DNA from: Candidatus Limnocylindria bacterium
GTDB taxonomy: Bacteria > Chloroflexota > Limnocylindria > QHBO01
Length of the DNA: 14,566 nucleotides
Reading direction: 5' to 3'
Assembly: GCA_030146365.1 (NCBI GenBank)
Contig: JASLBU010000190.1
Location: 1-14,566, forward strand
A program made the translations under genes and the position numbers. Under the pieces are notes generated by a model. The model was not told where the DNA came from, did no database searches, and saw only the letters and a list, made by a program, of their open reading frames with translations. This document shows, piece by piece, positions 6,780-14,138 of the stretch (within the stretch, counting starts at the first letter, position 1; every line of letters begins with the position of its first letter).

Positions 6780-7255
6780 GTCACCAGTGAGCCGGCCTGC
6801 CGCCAGCTCGCCCCGCCGTATCCGAGGAAGCGGGTCGGGCGGAGCACGATCGGCTGCGAGTACACCTCGGCGAAGCGCTGGGCCGTGAGTCCGGCCCGCC
6901 GAAGCAGCTCCCGGTACTTGGCGCCGAAGCCTTCGGGCATCACGCTCGATGCCTCCTGGTCGGGGAGCTCGGCGGTGGCTTCGATCAGCTCGACCTCGAA
7001 TTCGGGGCCGGGTGTGCCGACCGCCACCATCACGCTGGGGTGATCGCGCAGGTTGTCGACCTTGCGGGCGTTCGGCTTGCTGAACGCCACGATGCGATCG
7101 CCGTCCCAATGGAACCAGACCGGGACGACGTGCGGCCGGCCGTCACGCTGGACGGAGCTCAGCCAGACGACGGAGTCCTCGCGCAGCGCGGCATCCGCAG
7201 ACGGGCGTGGCCGGCACGGGGCGATCGCGGTCGGCGTGGTCTCTCGGCGGTTCAT
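6776..7255 (-). CDS. PNPOx-like split-barrel flavin/deazaflavin-binding protein
   Basis: The 159-residue protein resembles the pyridoxamine 5'-phosphate oxidase-like family, particularly the small group annotated as PPOX-class F420- or FMN-dependent oxidoreductases. Visible marks are WLSSVQRDGRPHVVPVWF (residues about 31-48), the barrel strand DRIVAFSKP, then KVDNLRDHP and a Val-rich strand with ATAEL. These are cofactor-contact and dimer elements of the fold. Substrate and cofactor cannot be told from sequence alone. ATG 7255 was chosen; an in-frame ATG 12 bases upstream is also possible, and neither has a clear ribosome site or TANNNT box. It is divergent from thrB, with a 124-base gap, and convergent with the receiver gene, with a 4-base overlap. 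Confidence 0.75.
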   Translation of the reverse strand: MNRRETTPTAIAPCRPRPSADAALREDSVVWLSSVQRDGRPHVVPVWFHWDGDRIVAFSKPNARKVDNLRDHPSVMVAVGTPGPEFEVELIEATAELPDQEASSVMPEGFGAKYRELLRRAGLTAQRFAEVYSQPIVLRPTRFLGYGGASWRQAGSLVT

Positions 7256-7363
7256 GTCACACAGCATCCGCCCGGAGCGGCGCGGAGCCGAGGGGGAGAC
7301 GTCGCAGTCCCTCCCCCGACGTTGGCAGGGCGCGCGGCCGGCCGGATGACGTATCGCCGACCT

Positions 7364-7369
7364 TATACT
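7364..7369 (+). promoter_or_regulatory. -10 box of thrB
   Basis: TATACT is ten bases before the ATG at 7380, which implies a transcript with a leader of 0-5 bases. No Shine-Dalgarno sequence is present. It lies in the gap shared with the divergent PNPOx-like gene. Confidence 0.6.
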
Positions 7370-7379
7370 TCGCGTCCCA

Positions 7380-8294
7380 ATGCCGCCCATCGCCAGCGTC
7401 GACGTTCCCGCCTCGAGCGCCAACCTCGGCAGCGGCTTCGACTGCTTCGCCGCCGCGCTCTCGCTCAAGCTGCGCGCCGAGCTGTGGCCCGGGGACGAGA
7501 CGGGGATCACGCTGAACGCCCACGGCGAGGGAGCGCCGCACGACGACGAGTCGGCCGGCGACAACCTCCTGATCCGTGCCTTCCGGGAGGGGCTCCGCAT
7601 CTCGGCAGCGCCCGGAGCCGCGTCGTGGCGGCTCGATGTCTCGAGCATGATCCCCTCCGCCCGCGGCCTGGGGAGCAGCTCGGCGGCCATCGTGGCCGGT
7701 GTCGTCCTGGGCGCGGCCGTCGGGCGACGCACGGTCCAGGCGGACGAGCTCCTCGCCCTCGCGGCGCGGATGGAGGGACACCCCGATAACGTCGCGGCCG
7801 CGCTGTATGGCGGCTTCACGGTGGCGGTGACCGAGCCTGACGGAGAGGTGACGCTGCGCCGGTTCCGGGCACCCGAGTCCTGGATCCCGGTCGCATTCAT
7901 CCCGCAGCACCAGAGCCGCACGACGGACATGCGGGCGGCGTTGCCGGAGTCGGTGGATCACGCCGCGGCGGCGCGCCAGGCCGGGCGCAGCGCGCTGCTG
8001 GCCACGGCGGTCATGACCTCCGATGCCGGGCTGCTTCGCGCGGCGATGACCGACGAGCTTCACCAGCCCTATCGGCTTCCCCACCTGCCGGGCACACGCG
8101 AGCTCATCGACGAGGCATATGCCCGCGGAGCGGCCGGGGCATGCCTCTCCGGCGCGGGCCCCGCCGTCCTCGCCATCTGCGACTCCCCCGTCTCGGCCCA
8201 CGCGGTCGAGAAGGCATGGAACGCCTCGGGTCTCCCCGGGATGGCCACTCGCCTGCGCTTCGACGCCGCCGGGGCGAAACTTCTCGCCGACTGA
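7380..8294 (+). CDS. thrB: Homoserine kinase
   Basis: The 304-residue enzyme phosphorylates homoserine with ATP, the step before threonine synthase. It is a GHMP-family kinase: motif 1 PASSANLGSGFD (10-21), the phosphate loop PSARGLGSSSAA (92-103) and motif 3 LSGAGPAVLAI starting at residue 256. Length agrees with E. coli ThrB (310). The start follows directly from the leaderless -10 box and puts motif 1 at the usual distance from the N-terminus. No other threonine gene is adjacent; thrC and hom are not in the window, and an aspartate kinase homologue lies 3 kb downstream on the other strand. So thrB appears to be its own transcription unit. Other GHMP kinases (mevalonate, ispE) fit less well because of the SANLGSGFD and length pattern. 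Confidence 0.93.
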   Translation: MPPIASVDVPASSANLGSGFDCFAAALSLKLRAELWPGDETGITLNAHGEGAPHDDESAGDNLLIRAFREGLRISAAPGAASWRLDVSSMIPSARGLGSSSAAIVAGVVLGAAVGRRTVQADELLALAARMEGHPDNVAAALYGGFTVAVTEPDGEVTLRRFRAPESWIPVAFIPQHQSRTTDMRAALPESVDHAAAARQAGRSALLATAVMTSDAGLLRAAMTDELHQPYRLPHLPGTRELIDEAYARGAAGACLSGAGPAVLAICDSPVSAHAVEKAWNASGLPGMATRLRFDAAGAKLLAD

Positions 8295-8334
8295 GCGGGC
8301 AGGCGCTCGTCTCCACGCCCGCGTCGTGGCGGGC

Positions 8335-8340
8335 TACCAT
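8335..8340 (+). promoter_or_regulatory. -10 box of the ABC-F gene
   Basis: TACCAT lies eleven bases before the ATG at 8352, which implies a leader of only about five bases. The 57-base gap after thrB contains no convincing terminator, so read-through from thrB is also possible. Confidence 0.45.
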
Positions 8341-8351
8341 GCTCGACGCCC

Positions 8352-10358
8352 ATGAGCCTCGTGACCATCTCCGGCGTGTCGAAGAGCCATGCCGCCCAGC
8401 ACCTGTTCAGCGACGTGGGCCTCATGATCGGGGCCGGGCGCCGCCTTGCCATCGTGGGGCCCAATGGGGCGGGGAAGACGACCCTGCTCGAGCTCATCAC
8501 CGGCGACCAGGAGCCGGACAGCGGGACGATCACCCGGGCCAGGGAGACCGTCATCGGCTACCTGCGCCAGGAGATCGCCGAGAGTCGCGGCCGGACGGCG
8601 CTGGCGGAGGTCCTGGCCGGGGCCGGCGTGGTGAGCGGGATCGAGCGTCGCATGCGCCACATCGAGCTGGAGCTCGAGGACGCGAGCGACGACGCGGAGC
8701 TGGCCGAGCTGATGGACGAGTACGGGCGCCTCCAGCACCGGTTCGAGGCGATGGGCGGCTACGGCCTGGAAGCTGAGGCGCGCCGAATCCTTGCCGGCCT
8801 CGGGTTCGCGGAGGCGGACATGGAGCGCGACATCGGCGAGTTCAGCGGTGGCTGGATGATGCGCGTGGCGCTCGCGCGGCTCCTGCTCCAGAACCCGGAC
8901 GTCCTCCTGCTCGACGAGCCGACCAACCACCTGGACCTGGCCTCCGTCGAGTGGCTGCAGGGCTTCCTGGCGCAGTACGCGGGGGCGATCGTGCTGGTCA
9001 GCCACGACCGTGACTTCATCAACGAGGTCGCGAACCGCATCCTGGAGCTGCACGGCGGTCGTGCCACGGAGTACGTCGGGGACTACGCGGACTTCGTCGA
9101 GCAGCGGGCCGAGCGCATGGCGCAGCTGGAGGCCGCCGCCAAGAACCAGCAACGCAAGATTGCGCACACCGAGGCCTTCATCGACCGCTTCCGGTACAAG
9201 GCGTCCAAGGCACGCCAGGTCCAGTCGCGGGTCAAGTCGCTCGAGAAGCTGGATCGCGTCGTCACACCGCAGCGGCGGACGCGCAGCGTGAAGTTCCGCT
9301 TCCCGGAGCCGCCCCGCAGCGGACGAACCGTCATCACGCTCGCCGGCGTCGCGAAGCGCTACGGCCCCACCGTCGTCTATGACGGCGACCTCGATCTGCA
9401 GCTGGAGCGCGGGCAGCGGGTGGCGCTGATCGGGCCCAACGGGGCCGGCAAGTCGACGCTGCTCAAGATCCTGGCCGGCGTCCTCGATGTCGATGGGGGG
9501 ACGCGCGAGCTGGGGTCCAACGTGAAGGTCGCCTACTTCGCGCAGCATCAGATCGAGGCTCTGGATCCCGCCAAGACGGTGTTCAACGAGCTGAACGACG
9601 CCGCGCCGATGCTGCCGACCAACGAGGTGCGCAAGCTGCTGGGGGCCTTTCTGTTCAGCGGCGATGCGGTGGACAAGAAGGTCGGCGTCCTGTCAGGCGG
9701 GGAGCAGACGCGCCTGGCGCTCGCCAAGCTACTGGCCGATCCCGCGAACCTGCTGTGCCTCGACGAGCCGACCAACCACCTGGACATCCAGTCGCGCGAC
9801 GTGCTCGAGGACGCGCTCAACGCGTTCGGCGGCACGATCGTGCTGATCACGCACGACCGGTACCTCATCCGGAGCGTCGCGAACACGATCATCGAGGTCA
9901 ACGACGGGGCGGCGACGGTCTACCCGGGCGACTTCGAGTACTACGCGGCCAAGCGCGGGGTCGATATCGAGACCCGCGGCGCCGTCGAGGGCACGCGCTC
10001 GACGCCTCGGGGGGTGGTCGCCCCGGCCGCGAAGCCGAGGGAGTCGGCGAAGGCCGCGGCGGACCGCAAGCGCCAGGAAGCGGAAGCGCGCAACGCCCGC
10101 CATCGACGCACCAGGGAACTGCGCGCCGCGCTGTCCGCGGCGGAGGAGCAGGCCGGGTCGGCGGAGCGCGAGCTTTCGTCCGTCACCGAGCGGCTCGCGG
10201 ACCCCTCCGTCTACGCCGATGCGGGCCTGGTCCGTCAGCTCGTCGAGCGCCACAACGAGCTCCATGACCTGGCTCCGGCGCTCGCGGCCGAACGCGACCG
10301 CCTCCGCGCCGACCTGGCCCAGGCCGAGGCCGACCCGACGCCCGTCGGCGCCCGGTGA
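8352..10358 (+). CDS. ABC-F family ATPase (ribosome-associated type)
   Basis: The 668-residue cytosolic protein has two ATP-binding cassettes in one chain and no membrane segment. Cassette 1 has Walker A GPNGAGKTT from residue 36, the signature FSGGWMM at 164-170 and Walker B LLLDEPTNHLD with Asp188/Glu189. Cassette 2 has Walker A ending at Lys367, the signature LSGGEQ (Ser448) and Asp471/Glu472. Between them is a basic, helical linker (about 250-325; KASKARQVQSR), the element that enters the ribosomal E site in this family. A charged coiled coil follows cassette 2 (about 560-655), as in Uup/YheS-type members. Likely roles are rescue or tuning of stalled ribosomes; antibiotic protection is possible but nothing specific shows it. 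The overlap GTGA with the next gene suggests co-translation with the EamA transporter. Confidence 0.92.
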   Translation: MSLVTISGVSKSHAAQHLFSDVGLMIGAGRRLAIVGPNGAGKTTLLELITGDQEPDSGTITRARETVIGYLRQEIAESRGRTALAEVLAGAGVVSGIERRMRHIELELEDASDDAELAELMDEYGRLQHRFEAMGGYGLEAEARRILAGLGFAEADMERDIGEFSGGWMMRVALARLLLQNPDVLLLDEPTNHLDLASVEWLQGFLAQYAGAIVLVSHDRDFINEVANRILELHGGRATEYVGDYADFVEQRAERMAQLEAAAKNQQRKIAHTEAFIDRFRYKASKARQVQSRVKSLEKLDRVVTPQRRTRSVKFRFPEPPRSGRTVITLAGVAKRYGPTVVYDGDLDLQLERGQRVALIGPNGAGKSTLLKILAGVLDVDGGTRELGSNVKVAYFAQHQIEALDPAKTVFNELNDAAPMLPTNEVRKLLGAFLFSGDAVDKKVGVLSGGEQTRLALAKLLADPANLLCLDEPTNHLDIQSRDVLEDALNAFGGTIVLITHDRYLIRSVANTIIEVNDGAATVYPGDFEYYAAKRGVDIETRGAVEGTRSTPRGVVAPAAKPRESAKAAADRKRQEAEARNARHRRTRELRAALSAAEEQAGSAERELSSVTERLADPSVYADAGLVRQLVERHNELHDLAPALAAERDRLRADLAQAEADPTPVGAR

Positions 10359-11371
10359 CGGTCCGCGGATCTCGCCCGGCACCCGACCTCGCGGGGGCCG
10401 GACTGGTGGCCCTCGCGGCCACGTGCTTCGGGACGCTCGGGCCGCTGAGCCGATTTGCCGGTGACGCGGGCGTCGATTCCCTGACGCTCGTCACCTGGCG
10501 GGCGGCCATCGGGGCGCTGGTGGTCGCGTCGTTCATCACCGTTCGAATGGTCGCGGCCGGCGTGTCGCCGGTCGCGCTGCGTTCGCTGCCGGCCAGGGAC
10601 CGCCGGTTCATGGTGGCCGCCGCGTTCGCCAACATGGTCCTCAACCTCGCCGCCTTCGTCGCATTCGAGCGCATCACCATCGCGCTCACCCTGCTGGTCT
10701 TTTATCTCTACCCCGCCGGCGTGGCGCTCGCTTCGACGGTCTGGTTCGGGGAGCGGCTCGGCCGGCTCCACTGGGCGGCGCTGGCGGTCTCGCTGGGCGG
10801 CATGGCGCTCGTCGTCGCGGGGGCCGAGTCGCTGGGCGACCTGGATGCGCTGGGCGTCGGCCTTGCGCTGGTGGCGGCCCTGGCCCAGGTCTTCTACGTG
10901 CTGGCCGCGCGGCACGGGTTCGCGCGGGTCCCCGGCCCACAGGCCGCGGCGCTGACCATGGGCGGGGCCGCCAGCCTGTACCTGCTGCTGGCGCTCGCAA
11001 CCGGCTCACTCGGCTCACTCGCCCAGCCGACGGCTTCGGCAGACGCGCTGGCTCCCGTCCTGCTCGCCGGCGTCATCGGCGCCGGCATCCCGACGCTGGC
11101 CTTCATCACCGGCATCCGGCGCCTGGGGCCCTCGCAGGCGGCCATCCTGGCGACGCTCGAGCCGGTCGTCGGCGTCGGCCTCGCCGCGTGGCTGCTGGCG
11201 GAGCAGCCGACCGTGGTGCAGCTGGCGGGCGGCGCGCTGATCCTCGGCGCCGCTGTGCTGCTCCAGCTGCGCCCGGGCCTCGCGGCGGAGCACGAGGCGA
11301 TCGCGACCGGCGACGGCGAAGCTCCAGCCCAGGCCAGCGGAGCGCGGATCAGCGCCCGCGACCGCTCATGA
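10355..11371 (+). CDS. DMT superfamily (EamA) transporter
   Basis: The 338-residue inner-membrane protein has ten hydrophobic segments in two EamA repeats (about 12-155 and 165-305). The first repeat ends with the typical PAGVALASTVWFGERL pattern and the second with LEPVVGVGLAAWLLAEQPT, both hallmarks of the family before the last helix of each half. Such proteins usually export amino acids or metabolites; the substrate cannot be read from the sequence. The GTG start at 10355 overlaps the ABC-F stop (GTGA), so translation is probably coupled. The last 30 residues are polar and less conserved. The 3' end overlaps the convergent aspartate-kinase-like gene by 23 bases. Confidence 0.88.
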   Translation: MTVRGSRPAPDLAGAGLVALAATCFGTLGPLSRFAGDAGVDSLTLVTWRAAIGALVVASFITVRMVAAGVSPVALRSLPARDRRFMVAAAFANMVLNLAAFVAFERITIALTLLVFYLYPAGVALASTVWFGERLGRLHWAALAVSLGGMALVVAGAESLGDLDALGVGLALVAALAQVFYVLAARHGFARVPGPQAAALTMGGAASLYLLLALATGSLGSLAQPTASADALAPVLLAGVIGAGIPTLAFITGIRRLGPSQAAILATLEPVVGVGLAAWLLAEQPTVVQLAGGALILGAAVLLQLRPGLAAEHEAIATGDGEAPAQASGARISARDRS

Positions 11372-12371
11372 AGCTGGCGTGAACCGCCTGCGCGGCCGAT
11401 GCGGCGGAGGCGACGGGCACCTCCGCCCACACGACCCGCAGCCCGCCCTCGTCGAACGATCCCTCGCCGTGCGCCGGCAGCGGGAGAACCTCGGGCGTCA
11501 GGGACGCCGGTCCCACCAGGCTGACGCGGGCGACGCGCTCCTTGCGATCGACCGCCAGCATCAGGACTCCCTCCTCGTCCCGGGATGAGGGCCGGACCAC
11601 GGTCTGCGGCGCGTCATCCTCCAGCGCGCGGACGACGAGGTGGAGGCGCCCGCGGCGGGCACGGCGGACCGCGACCGGGTGCACGATCTCGCTGCCCATC
11701 TCAGCCAGCAGCTCCAGCTGGAGCGCGTCCACCGACGGCAGGAATCGTGCGGCAGGGACCAGGTGCGGGTCGGCCTCGAGCACCCCTCCGACGTCCTTGA
11801 ACAGCTCGCAGCGAAGGGCCCGCAGCGCAACCGCCAGGGCGACCGCCGAGAGGTCCGTGCCGCCGCGCCCCAGCGTGGTCAGCTCACCGTGGCGCCCGAT
11901 GCCCTGGAAGCCCGCCACCACGGGCACGAAGCCGTCAGCGATGGCCGACCGGAGCGGCCGGGACAGCACCCGGCGCACCTCCGCGCCCAGGTGGGCGGCC
12001 GCCGTCCGAATGCCAGCCTCCGCCCCTGAGAAGGAGCGCGCCGGGATACCCCTCGCCTGCAGCCCCACGGCGAACAACGCGGCCGACAGCGCCTCCCCGG
12101 TGGCCAGCGCACGGTCCGTCTCCCGCGCGAGGCCCGACTCCGCGGCCTGGCCCGGCTGCCGAAGCCACCCGCCACCGTCGGGCAGGAGCACGCGAGCCGC
12201 GCCCAGGATCGTGTCGGTCACGCCCTCGAAGGCACTGACCACCACGACGGGTCGCAGCCCGGCATCCCGCTGGCGGGCGACCACGTCGACGGCCGCGGCG
12301 ATGTCCTCCGGACGCCGCAGCACCGAGCCGCCGAACTTGTCGACGACGATCTCCACCGGCGGCGTGGGCAC
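11349..12371 (-). CDS. Aspartate kinase-like amino acid kinase
   Basis: The 340-residue protein has the amino acid kinase fold of aspartokinase (lysC type), the first enzyme of the Lys/Thr/Met pathway. Visible motifs are DKFGGSV (11-17), VVVVSAFEGVTD, ATGEALSAALF (Glu93), GFQGIGRHGELTTLGRGGTD (154-173) and FKDVGGVLEADP (191-202). The family usually reads TDVDGV-TADPR here; Lys192, Gly195 and His203 are departures. The C-terminal part (about 245-340) is short and resembles one degenerate ACT domain instead of the usual two, so feedback control by Lys/Thr may be weak or altered. Typical single-function enzymes have about 400 residues or more. The GTG start at 12371 has GAGG seven bases upstream, and the gene begins nine bases after the HAD gene stop, so the two form an operon. 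It is most likely a real aspartate kinase or a divergent paralogue. Confidence 0.78.
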   Translation of the reverse strand: MPTPPVEIVVDKFGGSVLRRPEDIAAAVDVVARQRDAGLRPVVVVSAFEGVTDTILGAARVLLPDGGGWLRQPGQAAESGLARETDRALATGEALSAALFAVGLQARGIPARSFSGAEAGIRTAAAHLGAEVRRVLSRPLRSAIADGFVPVVAGFQGIGRHGELTTLGRGGTDLSAVALAVALRALRCELFKDVGGVLEADPHLVPAARFLPSVDALQLELLAEMGSEIVHPVAVRRARRGRLHLVVRALEDDAPQTVVRPSSRDEEGVLMLAVDRKERVARVSLVGPASLTPEVLPLPAHGEGSFDEGGLRVVWAEVPVASAASAAQAVHASFMSGRGR

Positions 12372-12378
12372 GGCGGTG

Positions 12379-12382
12379 CCTC
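12379..12382 (-). promoter_or_regulatory. Shine-Dalgarno site of the aspartate-kinase-like gene
   Basis: GAGG on the - strand overlaps the HAD stop codon TGA and lies seven bases before the GTG at 12371. It decides the start over an in-frame GTG 15 bases further in and points to translational coupling. Confidence 0.5.
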
Positions 12383-13163
12383 AGGCCGACGCCGCGGGCT
12401 CGCTCACCGCATCGTGGCCGCGCGGCAGCGGCCCGCCGGCACGCACGATCTCGGGAAGCTCGTCGAGGCCGTGGATGCGGCGCACGTCGGTGGGGATCGG
12501 CTCATCGCTGGGATTGATCGTCGATCCCTCACGGCGGTCGAGCCACACGGCGTCCATGCCCGCCGACCACGCGCCCCGGACGTCGGCACGATACGAATCG
12601 CCGACCATCACCGCCTCGGCGGGCTCGACGCCGACCGCCTCGAGGGCAAGGCGGTAGAACGCCGGGTTCGGCTTGGCGACGCCGACCGCCCCGGATGGGA
12701 GGATGAAGTCGAGATGCTCGTCGAGCCGCAGCTCCGCGAGGATGGCACGCAGGTTCGAGCCCCAGTCGCTCACGATCCCGATCCGCACGCCGTCGATGGC
12801 ACGGACGTCGCGCAGCATCGGCTCCACGTCCGGATACGGCTCCCACGCCTCCGTCGCGAACTGGCTGGCCAGGATGCGGTCGAGCATCTCCGCCCGGGCC
12901 TCGACGCCGAGGCGGCCGAGCATGACGCTGTGGTAGTTGCGCCAGTAGTCCTCGATACGGCCGTCGTCGGACCACGTGTCGTTGCCGGGACGGTGGTACT
13001 CGTCCCAAAACCAGCGGTCCGCCTCCTCCCAGGCCCCACGCATCTCGTCCTCCGTCACGGTGCGCCCGTCCTCGGCGAGCACGCCGGACAGGGCATCCGC
13101 CAGCGTTCGGCGCGGGCTGAGGAGCGTGAACCCCGCGTCGAGGCACAGCAGTCGATAGCTCAT
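12381..13163 (-). CDS. HAD-superfamily hydrolase (HDHD3/REG-2-like)
   Basis: The 260-residue protein has a HAD core with a helical cap of subclass IA type. Motif I is LCLDAGFTLL with nucleophile Asp9; the usual second Asp two residues later is Gly11, as in some HDHD3-like or dehalogenase-related members. Motif II is the Ser of IVSDWG (Ser132), motif III is Lys164 in GVAKPNP, and motif IV is VGDS with Asp189 and Asp194. The substrate is unknown. With the phosphatase general-acid Asp missing, ordinary phosphatase activity is less certain. ATG 13163 is preceded at eight bases by TACCGT and starts directly at the first HAD strand. Upstream in-frame sequence overlaps mutY and looks non-coding. It is the first gene of a two-gene unit with the aspartate-kinase-like gene. 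Confidence 0.87.
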   Translation of the reverse strand: MSYRLLCLDAGFTLLSPRRTLADALSGVLAEDGRTVTEDEMRGAWEEADRWFWDEYHRPGNDTWSDDGRIEDYWRNYHSVMLGRLGVEARAEMLDRILASQFATEAWEPYPDVEPMLRDVRAIDGVRIGIVSDWGSNLRAILAELRLDEHLDFILPSGAVGVAKPNPAFYRLALEAVGVEPAEAVMVGDSYRADVRGAWSAGMDAVWLDRREGSTINPSDEPIPTDVRRIHGLDELPEIVRAGGPLPRGHDAVSEPAASA

Positions 13164-13171
13164 GGGCCGCA

Positions 13172-13177
13172 ACGGTA
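13172..13177 (-). promoter_or_regulatory. -10 box of the HAD gene
   Basis: TACCGT (- strand) is eight bases before the ATG at 13163, consistent with a leader of about two bases. It shares a 66-base gap with the divergent mutY promoter. Confidence 0.4.
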
Positions 13178-13217
13178 CCGCACTCGCCGCCGTACCCGCG
13201 GAAGGCCGCTCTCCTGC

Positions 13218-13223
13218 TACGCT
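13218..13223 (+). promoter_or_regulatory. -10 box of mutY, leaderless
   Basis: TACGCT is exactly six bases before the GTG at 13230, so transcription should start on the G of the start codon. This spacing supports GTG as the start where no ribosome site exists. Confidence 0.5.
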
Positions 13224-13229
13224 CGAACG

Positions 13230-14138
13230 GTGGGCGCACCTGCCAACGCCTCGTCCGCGACGGCGAGGGTTCTCCGTCGACGGTTGCTCGCCTGGTATGA
13301 CGCGGCACACCGGGAGTTTCCGTGGCGCGGCACACGCGACCCGTACGCAGTCCTGGTGAGCGAGGTCATGCTGCAGCAGACGCAGGCCAGCCGCATCGCC
13401 CTCCGCTTTCCGCGATTCCTCGCGCGCTTCCCTGACGCAGGGGCGCTTGCCGCTGCACCACCCGCGACGGTCCTGGCCGAGTGGAGCGGCCTGGGGTACA
13501 ACCGTCGGGCCCTCGCCCTGCGGGACGCGGCGGTGGCCGTGGCCGCACACGGCTGGCCGCAGGAGGTAGCGGCCCTGGAGCGGCTGCCGGGCGTCGGCCC
13601 CTACACCGCGCGAGCGGTGGCCTCGCTGGCATTCGGTCAGCGGGTGGGCGTCGTCGACACGAACGTCCGCCGCTGGCTGGTTCGGCGGCTCGGGGTGGCA
13701 GACGCGCCACGCGCACTCCAGGCGGCGGCCGACGAGCTCGCGGCAGCTGGCGCCGACCGGCGCGCCGCAGACTGGACGCACGCGAGCATGGAGTTCGGCG
13801 CCTCGATCTGCCGGCCCCGTGCGCCGCGCTGCGACGTCTGCCCGATCGCCGCCGGCTGCCCGTCGCGCGGCCGGGTGGTCGACGTTGCGGTCCGTCGCCA
13901 GCCGACGTTGTCAGGATCCGCGCGCGCCTACCGCGGGTCCGTCGTCCGGGTCCTCGGCGCGACCGCGGGGCATGCCCTTCCGGCGGAGGAGCTTCGGCGA
14001 CGCATGAACGCCGACGCGGTCGGGCCGCGCCTCCCGGACGCTGCCTGGACCGGCATCTTGGACGGGCTGGTCCGCGACCGGCTCGTCCATCGCTCAGGCG
14101 AGATCGTGCGGCTGGGCGCCGCTACAATCGGCCCATGA
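13230..14138 (+). CDS. mutY: A/G-specific adenine DNA glycosylase MutY
   Basis: The 302-residue enzyme removes adenine mispaired with 8-oxoguanine. The catalytic Glu45 is in SEVMLQQT. The helix-hairpin-helix reads LPGVGPYTARAV with Tyr125, which marks MutY rather than endonuclease III (Lys at that place). The catalytic Asp143 is in VVDTNVRR. A [4Fe-4S] site is formed by Cys194, Cys201, Cys204 and Cys210 (C-x6-C-x2-C-x5-C). The C-terminal 85 residues are not the NUDIX-like 8-oxoG reader of E. coli MutY (350 residues) but a short RGSVVRVL / helix / GEIVRLG region, similar to actinobacterial MutY of about 300 residues. The start GTG is set by the TACGCT box. The stop overlaps the next start by four bases (ATGA). 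Confidence 0.93.
   Translation: MGAPANASSATARVLRRRLLAWYDAAHREFPWRGTRDPYAVLVSEVMLQQTQASRIALRFPRFLARFPDAGALAAAPPATVLAEWSGLGYNRRALALRDAAVAVAAHGWPQEVAALERLPGVGPYTARAVASLAFGQRVGVVDTNVRRWLVRRLGVADAPRALQAAADELAAAGADRRAADWTHASMEFGASICRPRAPRCDVCPIAAGCPSRGRVVDVAVRRQPTLSGSARAYRGSVVRVLGATAGHALPAEELRRRMNADAVGPRLPDAAWTGILDGLVRDRLVHRSGEIVRLGAATIGP
14123..14128 (+). promoter_or_regulatory. -10 box of the peroxiredoxin-like gene, leaderless
   Basis: TACAAT, inside the end of mutY, is exactly six bases before the ATG at 14135. It predicts an independent leaderless transcript besides any read-through from mutY. Confidence 0.55.

Noticed and set aside
11004..11024. Short direct repeat (GGCTCACTC twice) in the EamA gene
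   Set aside because: It encodes the repeat GSLGSL in a loop of the transporter; too short and in frame, so not a separate element.
12414..13229. Extension of the mutY frame upstream over the HAD gene
   Set aside because: No domain sequence is present; the MutY fold begins after 13230 and TACGCT fixes the GTG start.
13164..13781. Extension of the HAD frame upstream over mutY
   Set aside because: It overlaps essential MutY motifs on the other strand, and the HAD nucleophile strand starts right at ATG 13163.
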